DNA of 11,552 nt, from positions 1-11,552 of the forward strand of contig CALIJH010000035.1 of assembly GCA_938017765.1 (NCBI GenBank). Direction: 5' to 3'. The notes beneath the pieces are model-generated. The model ran no database searches, was not told the origin of the DNA, and saw only the letters and a list, made by a program, of their open reading frames with translations. Shown piece by piece: positions 1-6,147 of the stretch (position 1 is its first letter; the number at the start of each line of letters is the position of its first letter). The position numbers and the translations under genes were made by a program. The DNA is from an uncultured Leptotrichia sp. (lineage in GTDB: Bacteria > Fusobacteriota > Fusobacteriia > Fusobacteriales > Leptotrichiaceae).

Positions 1-168
1 ATATATTTTATTATATACTTTTTTTCTTAAAAAAATTCTTTCTCTAATTTTTATTATTTTCTTTTTTTAAATTTTTCAAATAATTCATTTTATTTTTTTA
101 ATTATAATAGCCGATTATCATTTAACTTTATTGTAAAAATTAATTTTATAATAAGATTTATAATAAAT

Positions 169-203
169 AAAAAAGACTGGTTAATATATATACCAATCTT
201 TTT
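169..203 (-). terminator. Terminator of the small lipoprotein gene
   Basis: The arms AAAAAGACTGGT and ACCAATCTTTTT are inverted copies with one mismatch around a short AT loop. Read on the minus strand, the hairpin is followed by a run of U and lies about 50 nt after the stop codon of the 43-codon gene. The A-run on the other side means it could also stop plus-strand transcripts entering from the left edge. Confidence 0.75.
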
Positions 204-252
204 ACGCAAGTATTAAATTAAATTTATTGCTGAAAATTCCCACAATTAAAAC

Positions 253-384
253 TTAATTATTACCGTATTTATTATAATCTATACAAGCTGTTGATGACCC
301 CAATTCACACATTACTGCTCTACTACAACCAACTAATGACATTACTGTCAAAACAATAAATAAAATTTTAAATAATTTAAACAT
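253..384 (-). CDS. Small putative lipoprotein, 43 aa
   Basis: This short open frame reads MFKLFKILFIVLTVMSLVGC and then a 23-residue tail ending in YGNN. The N-terminus is a typical lipoprotein signal: basic residues at 3 and 6, a hydrophobic core, and the lipobox L-V-G-C with Cys20 as the expected lipidated residue. The mature peptide would be only 24 residues and holds two further cysteines, Cys26 and Cys34. A strong ribosome binding site, AAGGAGGG at 391-398, lies 6 nt before the ATG. A hairpin terminator follows the stop codon. These three signals together make it a convincing gene despite its size. By signal sequence it should be anchored in a membrane facing the periplasm. The function is unknown. 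It resembles entericidin-type and other small lipoproteins in form only, and I do not recognise the family. Confidence 0.78.
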   Translation of the reverse strand: MFKLFKILFIVLTVMSLVGCSRAVMCELGSSTACIDYNKYGNN

Positions 385-423
385 CTTTATCCCTCCTTAT
401 TATAAGTTATTTAAAGCTATTTG

Positions 424-467
424 ATTATAATTCGCTTTGTTTTGTATTATAATTTGTTTTGCTTTAT
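424..467. repeat. Imperfect tandem duplication, 2 x 22 bp
   Basis: The units at 424-445 and 446-467 match at 18 of 22 positions. Each starts with ATTATAAT, which supplies a TATAAT-like -10 sequence on the minus strand about 40-65 bp before the small lipoprotein start codon. This may be a duplicated promoter segment or a paired binding site. AT-rich sequence makes chance similarity more likely. Confidence 0.5.
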
Positions 468-762
468 TTTTCCTTATTTATTAATTATTTTTAACTTAAG
501 CAGTAAAAAAATATTAAATATGTACTCTATATTAAAGCTCAAATATCGATAAAAAAAGTGATAATACAAAATTTAACGACTTTTTTACCATTATCATACA
601 GCTTATTGAGATTATTCTTACAAACATTATATATCTTGTTGAAATTATAACTTTTTTCTATTATTACTTTTTATAGTTAGTAAAGCGAATATTATTCAGA
701 AAAAAATGATAAAAATAACTTATAAAAATACAGCAAAAAATTTTTTCTTTTTCAAAAAAATA

Positions 763-771
763 TGTTATAAT
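763..771 (+). promoter_or_regulatory. Extended -10 promoter of yebC
   Basis: The sequence TGTTATAAT is a perfect extended -10 element (TG, one base, TATAAT at 766-771). No good -35 hexamer lies upstream, only a T-rich tract at 741-750, which fits extended -10 promoters. Transcription would start near 778, giving a leader of about 20 nt before the ATG at 800. Confidence 0.65.
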
Positions 772-799
772 CTTTCATATATTTTGAATGGAGGATTTT

Positions 800-1519
800 A
801 TGGGAAGACATGGTACAATAGCAGGACGTAAAGAAGCTCAGGATAGAAAAAGAGCAGCTTCTTTTACTAAATTTGTCAGACTTATAACTGTTGCCGCAAG
901 AGGCGGAGCAGACCCTGAATACAATGTAGCATTAAAACATGCTATAGAAAAAGCGAAAGCTATAAATATGCCTAATGATAACATTATGAGAGCTATAAAA
1001 AAAGGGTCGGGAGCTGACGGCTCTACGAGTTATGAGGTACTAAACTATGAAGGATACGGACCGGGAGGAGTTGCAATCATTGTCGAAGGACTGACTGATA
1101 ATAAAAACAGGACCGCTTCATCAGTAAAAACTGCCTTTGATAGAAACGGAGGAAATCTCGGTGTTTCAGGATGTGTTTCATATATGTTCGACAGAAAAGG
1201 TGTAATTGTTATAGAAAAAACTGATAAAATTGTAGAAGATGAATTAATGGAAACAGCTCTTGAAGCAGGTATGGAAGATATGAGGACTTACGATGACAGT
1301 TTTGAAATCATAACTACTACCGACAGTTTTGATGATGTATCTTCGGCTCTTAGAAATGCAGGGTATGACCTGCTTGAAGCTGATATAGAGTATGTTCCTT
1401 CAATAGAAGTCGAAACACTTTCTGAGGGAGATACTGAAAAATTAAAAAAACTTATTGACATCCTTGAGAATGACGATGATGTTCAGAAAGTTCATCATAA
1501 CTTTGCAGGTGAATTATAA
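800..1519 (+). CDS. yebC: YebC/TACO1 family protein
   Basis: This 239-residue protein has the usual YebC length. It opens with MGRHGTIAGRKEAQDRKRA, the family N-terminus, followed by FTKFVRLITVAARGGADPEYN, the signature block of domain 1. Further family blocks are NMPNDNIMRAIKKG and YEGYGPGGVAIIVEGLTDNKNR, then a C-terminal acidic domain ending in VQKVHHNF. YebC proteins are cytoplasmic. They were long annotated as transcriptional regulators, and more recent work on YebC and the mitochondrial relative TACO1 links them to translation through difficult, proline-rich stretches. I chose the ATG at 800 rather than an in-frame ATG at 788. The GGAGG at 790-794 sits 5 nt before 800 and overlaps the upstream ATG, and the family N-terminus begins at MGRHG. 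It is transcribed alone from the promoter at 763-771 and ends at a strong hairpin. Confidence 0.95.
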   Translation: MGRHGTIAGRKEAQDRKRAASFTKFVRLITVAARGGADPEYNVALKHAIEKAKAINMPNDNIMRAIKKGSGADGSTSYEVLNYEGYGPGGVAIIVEGLTDNKNRTASSVKTAFDRNGGNLGVSGCVSYMFDRKGVIVIEKTDKIVEDELMETALEAGMEDMRTYDDSFEIITTTDSFDDVSSALRNAGYDLLEADIEYVPSIEVETLSEGDTEKLKKLIDILENDDDVQKVHHNFAGEL

Positions 1520-1544
1520 TTCAAATATCAGAATTATAAAAAAT

Positions 1545-1598
1545 AAATCGGAAACATTGAGCAAGAAATTTATTCTTATCAAGCTGTTTCCGATTTTT
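1545..1598. terminator. Long hairpin terminator after yebC, probably bidirectional
   Basis: The 12-bp arms AAATCGGAAACA (1545-1556) and TGTTTCCGATTT (1585-1596) are perfect inverted repeats. Inside the loop, TTGA/TCAA and AAGAA/TTCTT can pair further, making an extended interrupted stem. A T-run follows on the plus strand and an A-run precedes it, so it can serve yebC and also the convergent lipoprotein gene on the minus strand. Confidence 0.85.
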
Positions 1599-1752
1599 AT
1601 ATATTTTTTTAAATTTATGTGTTTATTAATCTATATGTTTATTGGAAAACCTTAATTTTATCTGATTTTTCATAACACATTATCTTTTAATTTATCTATT
1701 TAATTATCTATAATATTTTCAATTTCCAATTTTTACTGCATCATTTTTAATC

Positions 1753-2742
1753 TTATCTATTTAAACTGTTATATTCTCCCACAAGTTCATTGAAACTCTT
1801 AACAACATTTTCAGGTGAGCCGTCCTCATTTTCAAGGAAAAAGCTATTTTGCAGATGAAAATTATCTATTTTTTTCTTTGCTTCCATTCTTTGTACAAAA
1901 TTAGCTACACTTGCTTTAAAATCATTTGTTTCTCTCATAAAACTATCTATTTTATAACTTTCATATCCCTCTTTTTTAAGCTGTTCAGGGTCTCTAGCAA
2001 CTTTTTGAAATTCAGCTACTATATTAATTAATTTTTCCTGTAATGGTTTGAATTTTGAAGGGTCTCCTGATGTAAAGTTTGCTCCGTTAAGATTTTGATT
2101 ACGAATTTCTGACAATATTTCCTCACTTACACTTAAGATTTGCATTTTACTATAATCTATCTTTCTTCCTGCTTTTTGTAATTCTTTCGCTTCCTTTTCT
2201 TTCTGTACGGCTATCACTTTTTCCATTTCTGCTCTAAACTGAAGAACAGCTGCATCATATTTTTTCACAACAGCTAAAAATTTAGTGTGAAATTCCTGAG
2301 CTTTTTTATAATTATCACTTGTATAATCTTTTCCGTCATAATAAGCTTTCATATCCTGAGTAAGTGGAAGAAGCTCTTCAAGTACCGGAACTAAATCTTT
2401 GGAAGTTTTATCTACTCCCGCCATAGCAGGTTTTGCTGAAGAAGCTTCCTTGATTTTTTTCATTATGTCATCTACTCTTGAAAAATTCACACTTACACTT
2501 CCGTTAGGTTTTTGAAACTGCTCTTTATCACCTGCGTCTTCAAAATAACTGTTAATATCTCCGTCAAGACTTAGCAAATCATTGTACACTCCTATATATG
2601 AGTTATATTTCTGTATTTCACTCATACTCTGTTTTTTATCATCTTTGTTTCCTCCCAAATTAAGCGGGTCAGATTTATCCTTTCCTTTTCCGCATGAAAT
2701 TAAAAGCAATAACATTGATAATACAATTAAAATTTTCTTCAT
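1753..2742 (-). CDS. DUF3829 (YiiG-like) lipoprotein
   Basis: This 329-residue protein begins MKKILIVLSMLLLLISC, a clear lipoprotein signal peptide with the lipobox L-I-S-C and Cys17 as the lipidated residue. A short polar linker rich in Lys, Asp and Gly follows, up to about residue 40. The rest is a long, charged, mainly helical domain. The motif KYNSYIGVYNDL near residue 45, the aromatic-rich helices and the C-terminal FNELVGEYNSL match the DUF3829 family, whose E. coli member is YiiG. The function of this family is not established, so only an envelope lipoprotein can be claimed. GAGAGG at 2751-2756 is the ribosome binding site, 8 nt from the ATG. The gene stands alone between the tRNA-Gly terminator and the hairpin shared with yebC. 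The family call rests on motif memory and is less sure than the lipoprotein call. Confidence 0.82.
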   Translation of the reverse strand: MKKILIVLSMLLLLISCGKGKDKSDPLNLGGNKDDKKQSMSEIQKYNSYIGVYNDLLSLDGDINSYFEDAGDKEQFQKPNGSVSVNFSRVDDIMKKIKEASSAKPAMAGVDKTSKDLVPVLEELLPLTQDMKAYYDGKDYTSDNYKKAQEFHTKFLAVVKKYDAAVLQFRAEMEKVIAVQKEKEAKELQKAGRKIDYSKMQILSVSEEILSEIRNQNLNGANFTSGDPSKFKPLQEKLINIVAEFQKVARDPEQLKKEGYESYKIDSFMRETNDFKASVANFVQRMEAKKKIDNFHLQNSFFLENEDGSPENVVKSFNELVGEYNSLNR

Positions 2743-2790
2743 TTCTCAATCCTCTCTCTTTCTTAAATTTATTTTTTACATTAATATTTT

Positions 2791-2807
2791 ATAACTATAA
2801 TAGTTAT
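2791..2807. promoter_or_regulatory. Palindrome upstream of the DUF3829 lipoprotein gene
   Basis: ATAACTA TAA TAGTTAT is a perfect 7-bp inverted repeat with a 3-base centre, about 50 bp before the start codon. It overlaps TATAGT and TATAAA sequences that could act as a minus-strand -10 box. It could be an operator or simply a symmetrical AT-rich promoter. No clear -35 is visible. Confidence 0.35.
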
Positions 2808-2865
2808 TTTTTAAATATTTTGAGATTTTTCATTTTTTATTATTGAATTTTTTTTGAGAGCATTA

Positions 2866-2908
2866 AAACAAAAAGAGGTATTAAAAAATCCTTATTTTAA
2901 ATCCCTCT
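2866..2908 (-). terminator. Terminator of tRNA-Gly (and of purAB read-through)
   Basis: On the minus strand the hairpin starts with AGAGGGATTTAAAA and closes with a matching arm ending in CCTCT. There are a few mismatches in the AT-rich inner part. It is followed directly by TTTTTGTTTT. It lies about 30 nt after the tRNA 3' end and before the lipoprotein gene promoter region. Confidence 0.65.
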
Positions 2909-2938
2909 AAATTATAAATTCATTCTTTGTAATTTTTT

Positions 2939-3014
2939 TGGAGCGGAAAACGAGGCTCGAACTCGCGACCTCAACCTTGGCAAGGTTGCGCTCTACCAAC
3001 TGAGCTATTCCCGC
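2939..3014 (-). tRNA. tRNA-Gly (anticodon GCC)
   Basis: The 76-nt gene folds into a full cloverleaf. The acceptor stem pairs GCGGGAA with TTTCCGC, with one G-U pair. The D arm is GCTC AGTTGGTA GAGC. The anticodon stem CAACC/GGTTG encloses the loop TTGCCAA, giving anticodon GCC, which reads GGC and GGU glycine codons. The T arm is GCGAG TTCGAGC CTCGT. The discriminator base is U and the CCA end is encoded in the DNA. It has its own consensus promoter just upstream and a hairpin terminator just downstream. Confidence 0.97.
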
Positions 3015-3031
3015 ATTTTGTCCACTTAGAA

Positions 3032-3060
3032 ATATTACATTATTTTACGAATTATGTCAA
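3032..3060 (-). promoter_or_regulatory. Consensus promoter of tRNA-Gly
   Basis: On the minus strand TTGACA (3055-3060) and TAATAT (3032-3037) are separated by exactly 17 bases. Transcription would start near 3025, about 11 nt before the first base of the mature tRNA. The -35 lies only about 30 bp after the purB stop codon. Confidence 0.85.
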
Positions 3061-3089
3061 TAGTTTTTTGTAATTTTTGATATTATTTT

Positions 3090-4532
3090 TTATACTCTCA
3101 ATTCTTCTCTTTTATTATCAATCTCATTCTTATATTTCTCAAGTATCGGGTCAATTTCTTCCTTAATAAAATCTTCTGTTTGTTTAGCTGCAAATCCAGT
3201 ATAATTTGATGAAATTAAAATTCCTTTCATATCTTCGGCTTTCAATCCAAGTCTTCCGTCTTTTATAATTCTATCTATGAGATTATTAGGTTTGCCATTT
3301 ATTTTTATTTCTTTTGTTTCCTGCATGGAAAGTTTCCTTATTATTTCGTGTACTTCCTGTCTGTCCATACCCTTTCTGACTGCTTCCATAATAATATTTT
3401 CAGTAGCCATAAAAGGTAGTTCTTTTTGGATATTTGCTTCTATAACTTTAGGGTAAACTACAACTCCGTCCATTATATTAAGCCATATAATCAAAATAGC
3501 ATCCACAGCTAAAAATGCTTGCGGAACGGATAGTCTTTTACTCGCAGAGTCATCCAACGTTCTTTCAAACCATTGTGTTGCAAAAACCAATGCACCCGTC
3601 TGTGAACTTGAAATTACATATTTTGCAAGAGATGATATTCTCTCACTTCTCATAGGATTTCTTTTATATGCCATTGCACTCGAGCCTATCTGATTTTTCT
3701 CAAATGGCTCTTCCAATTCTTTCAGATGTTGCAGCAGTCTGAAATCATTTGTAAATTTATGAGCCGACTGGGCAATATTTGAGAGCAGGTTTAATATCTG
3801 AGCATCGACTTTTCTGTCATAAGTCTGTCCTGAAACTCCCTGTTTTATTTCAAATCCTGCTTTTTCGGTAACAAGCTTATCCAGTTTTTTTACTTTCTCA
3901 AAATCTCCGTCAAAGAGTTCTTTGAAACTTGCCTGCGTTCCTGTAGTTCCTTTTACACCTCTGAATCTCAATTTTTCCAGTCTAAACTCCAGCTCCTCAA
4001 AATCAAGAAGTAGCGAATGGAGCCATAGAGTGGCTCTTTTTCCCACAGTAGTCAGCTGTGCCGCCTGAAAATGAGTAAATCCCAAAGTAGGAAGAGCTTT
4101 ATATTCCAAAGAAAACTCTTTCATTTTTTGAATTAATGAAAGTAATTTTTTTCTTATTATGATTAATCCTTCTTTTATCTGGATCAAATCAGTATTATCT
4201 CCTACATATGCACTCGTAGCTCCCAAATGTATTATTTTTCTGGCATTTTTCGCTTGTTCTCCGTAAGTATGTACGTGAGCCATTACATCATGTCTTAATT
4301 TTTTTTCAAATTCTGCTGCTCTTTCAAAATCAATATCATCTTTATATTTTTTCAGTTCTTCTATTTGTTCGTCCGTAATAAAATCAAGCCCAAGTTCCTT
4401 TTCGGCTTCTGCCAGATTTATCCACAGCTGTCTCCATGTTCTGAATTTAAATTCCGGAGAAAATACATGAAGCATTTCCCTGCTTGAATATCTTTCCGCC
4501 AGAGGATTTGAGTATATACTCATATCTTTCAT
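3090..4532 (-). CDS. purB: Adenylosuccinate lyase
   Basis: Adenylosuccinate lyase works twice in purine synthesis: it cleaves SAICAR to AICAR, and adenylosuccinate to AMP, releasing fumarate each time. The 480-residue protein carries the fumarase/aspartase superfamily blocks in order: HDVMAHVHTYG (81-91), LGATSAYVGDNTDL (103-116), GFTHFQAAQLTTVGKR with the catalytic His154, KGTTGTQASF (194-203), and the signature GSSAMAYKRNPMRSE (283-297) with the catalytic serine in its mobile loop. The KRNPMRSE form and the extra length place it nearer the animal/clostridial type than the shorter B. subtilis type. The start at 4532 has GGAGG (4540-4544) 7 nt upstream. That ribosome binding site shares a base with the purA stop codon and only 11 nt separate the two genes, so translation is probably coupled. 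No terminator is visible between purB and the tRNA-Gly promoter. Confidence 0.97.
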   Translation of the reverse strand: MKDMSIYSNPLAERYSSREMLHVFSPEFKFRTWRQLWINLAEAEKELGLDFITDEQIEELKKYKDDIDFERAAEFEKKLRHDVMAHVHTYGEQAKNARKIIHLGATSAYVGDNTDLIQIKEGLIIIRKKLLSLIQKMKEFSLEYKALPTLGFTHFQAAQLTTVGKRATLWLHSLLLDFEELEFRLEKLRFRGVKGTTGTQASFKELFDGDFEKVKKLDKLVTEKAGFEIKQGVSGQTYDRKVDAQILNLLSNIAQSAHKFTNDFRLLQHLKELEEPFEKNQIGSSAMAYKRNPMRSERISSLAKYVISSSQTGALVFATQWFERTLDDSASKRLSVPQAFLAVDAILIIWLNIMDGVVVYPKVIEANIQKELPFMATENIIMEAVRKGMDRQEVHEIIRKLSMQETKEIKINGKPNNLIDRIIKDGRLGLKAEDMKGILISSNYTGFAAKQTEDFIKEEIDPILEKYKNEIDNKREELRV

Positions 4533-4543
4533 TTATTTTCCTC

Positions 4544-5851
4544 CTATTTTTTTATTTCTACTTTATCTATTAAATCATATCTGTAAATATTTTGACTTCT
4601 TTCAGGACCGACAGAAATCATCGAAACGTTGCATTTCAGTTTTTTTTCGATATATTCAACATATTTTTTACAGTTTTCTGGCAAATCATCATAGTTTTTT
4701 ACTTTAGTAATATCTTCTTTCCAGCCGTCAAGTTCATCATATATTATTTTCGGATTTTCGGATTTTCTCAAGTTTCCTGGATAAGAATTGTAGATCTTCC
4801 CGTTTATTTCATATCCTACGGCAACTTTGATTTTATCAAATCCGGTAAGAACATCCAATTTTGTCAGTACAATATCAGTCAGACCGTCTATAAGTACGGC
4901 GTATTTTCCTATTACAAGGTCAAGCCAGCCACATCTTCTCGGTCTTCCTGTTGTCGCTCCGTATTCATGTCCCACGGTTCTCAATTTTTCCCCTGTTTCA
5001 TCGCTAAGCTCTGTAGGAAAAGGCCCCTCTCCCACTCTCGTCGTGTAGGCTTTCATAACTCCGAGTATTCTGTTTATTTTTTTAGGAGAAACTCCCGTAC
5101 CTACAGTTACTCCTCCTGCCGTAGGTGAAGATGACGTTACATAAGGGTATGTTCCGTAGTCAATGTCCAGCATTAATGCCTGTGCCCCTTCAAAGAGAAC
5201 TGTTTTCCCTTCTTCTATTGCTTCATTTATTTCGAGGACTCCGTCTATTATTCTATGTTTTATTTTTTCACCAAGTTTCATAAATCTGTCATATAATTCA
5301 TTAAAATCAAATATCTCTTTTCCATATCTCGTAAGCATATCATTTTTTTCTTTTATATTCCATTCCAGTTTATCCTTAAATCTTTCAGTATCAAGCAAAT
5401 CTCCTATTCTTATTCCGTTTCTCGCTATCTTGTCGATATAGCACGGTCCTATTCCCCTTTGAGTAGTTCCTATTTTGTTTTTTCCCATTGCTTCTTCTTT
5501 TGCCTTGTCTATCTCAATATGGTAAGGCATTATTATATGGGCTCTTTCATCAATATATAGGTTATCAAGTTTTTTCCCTCTTTTTTCGAGTTCTTCTATT
5601 TCTTTGAGCAAAACTTCGATATCTACTACAACTCCTGCACCTATTACACATTTACCGTCAGAATTTATAATCCCCGAAGGCAATAAATGCAGGATAAATT
5701 TTTCGTCATTTACGACAACAGTATGACCCGCGTTATTCCCTCCCTGAAATCTTACAATATAGTCAGCTTTCGGAGACAGAACATCTATTATTTTTCCTTT
5801 TCCTTCATCTCCCCATTGAGTACCTACAATTACGAAAGTTTTATCTTCCAT
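4544..5851 (-). CDS. purA: Adenylosuccinate synthetase
   Basis: PurA joins IMP and aspartate using GTP to form adenylosuccinate, the first step of the AMP branch. PurB, encoded just downstream, then cleaves that product. The 435-residue protein, the usual size, shows all the family motifs: the P-loop WGDEGKGK (13-20) with catalytic Asp15, FQGGNNAGHTV with His43, TTQRGIGPCYIDKIAR, EGAQALMLDIDYGTYPYVT, VGEGPFPTEL, TTGRPRRCGWLD, the guanine-binding TKLD, and VGPERSQ near the C-terminus. Everything needed for catalysis is present. The ribosome binding site GAGGAGG (5860-5866) is 8 nt before the ATG at 5851. A promoter at 5916-5944 drives the purA-purB pair. No other purine genes are in the window and I see no purine riboswitch in the short leader. 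Confidence 0.98.
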   Translation of the reverse strand: MEDKTFVIVGTQWGDEGKGKIIDVLSPKADYIVRFQGGNNAGHTVVVNDEKFILHLLPSGIINSDGKCVIGAGVVVDIEVLLKEIEELEKRGKKLDNLYIDERAHIIMPYHIEIDKAKEEAMGKNKIGTTQRGIGPCYIDKIARNGIRIGDLLDTERFKDKLEWNIKEKNDMLTRYGKEIFDFNELYDRFMKLGEKIKHRIIDGVLEINEAIEEGKTVLFEGAQALMLDIDYGTYPYVTSSSPTAGGVTVGTGVSPKKINRILGVMKAYTTRVGEGPFPTELSDETGEKLRTVGHEYGATTGRPRRCGWLDLVIGKYAVLIDGLTDIVLTKLDVLTGFDKIKVAVGYEINGKIYNSYPGNLRKSENPKIIYDELDGWKEDITKVKNYDDLPENCKKYVEYIEKKLKCNVSMISVGPERSQNIYRYDLIDKVEIKK

Positions 5852-5915
5852 TTATTATTCCTCCTCTTTGATTTATGATAACTGATGATATAATGAATAA
5901 TTCTTTTTACTATTT

Positions 5916-5944
5916 ATTCTACTATATTTATATCCTTTTTTCAA
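5916..5944 (-). promoter_or_regulatory. Promoter of the purA-purB operon
   Basis: On the minus strand TTGAAA (5939-5944) and TAGAAT (5916-5921) are 17 bases apart, each one base from consensus. Transcription would start near 5909, leaving a leader of about 58 nt, too short to hold a purine riboswitch. Confidence 0.75.
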
Positions 5945-6067
5945 TTATAAATAATTGGCATTTTTATTTTTTCTTAGCAAACGGCTGTTTCGTATAACTA
6001 AAAATTTTACAAACAGAATAAATATTATTTTTTATATTTAAAATATACCGATTATACAAAAAAATAG

Positions 6068-6081
6068 AGGAAAATTTTCCT
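6068..6081. promoter_or_regulatory. 14-bp perfect palindrome upstream of first C69 gene
   Basis: AGGAAAATTTTCCT is fully self-complementary. It lies about 20 bp upstream of a TATACT sequence (6102-6107) that is the best -10 candidate for the first dipeptidase gene, so it could be an operator. No copy occurs before the second dipeptidase gene. The remainder of the 5852-6147 divergent region is unstructured AT-rich DNA. Confidence 0.35.
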
Positions 6082-6147
6082 TATTAAATATTTTTTCAAA
6101 CTATACTTTAATTAAATGAATAATATTTTAAGATAGGAGATGAAGTT

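Larger units (their letters stand above)
385..787. other. AT-rich divergent intergenic region
   Basis: This stretch of about 400 bases separates the small lipoprotein gene (minus) from yebC (plus). It holds the lipoprotein gene's ribosome binding site at 391-398, an imperfect 22-bp tandem repeat at 424-467 and the yebC promoter at its right end. A minus-strand micro-ORF near 535-600 would encode a hydrophobic 21-residue peptide but has no good ribosome binding site. I see no RNA gene or other convincing coding sequence in it. Confidence 0.6.

Noticed and set aside
1..168. Gene or RNA at the left edge
   Set aside because: The sequence is almost pure A/T with stops in all frames and no stable helices; nothing can be supported.
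535..600. Minus-strand micro-ORF encoding a hydrophobic peptide starting MIMVKKSLNF
   Set aside because: It is only 21 codons, has no good ribosome binding site, and lies in DNA so AT-rich that hydrophobic short frames arise by chance.
788..802. Upstream ATG at 788 as the yebC start
   Set aside because: It overlaps the GGAGG that serves the ATG at 800, lies only about 10 nt from the predicted transcription start, and adds four residues not expected at a YebC N-terminus.
1455..1655. Plus-strand 66-codon frame overlapping the end of yebC
   Set aside because: It runs through the terminator hairpin, lacks a ribosome binding site and has an AT-driven composition (Ile, Phe, Lys rich) typical of non-coding DNA.
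4592..5128. Plus-strand 178-codon frame opposite purA
   Set aside because: It is antisense to a fully conserved gene, has no ribosome binding site and its protein has no recognisable features.
5852..5909. Purine riboswitch in the purA leader
   Set aside because: The leader from the predicted start is about 58 nt, too short and without the paired loops of a purine aptamer.
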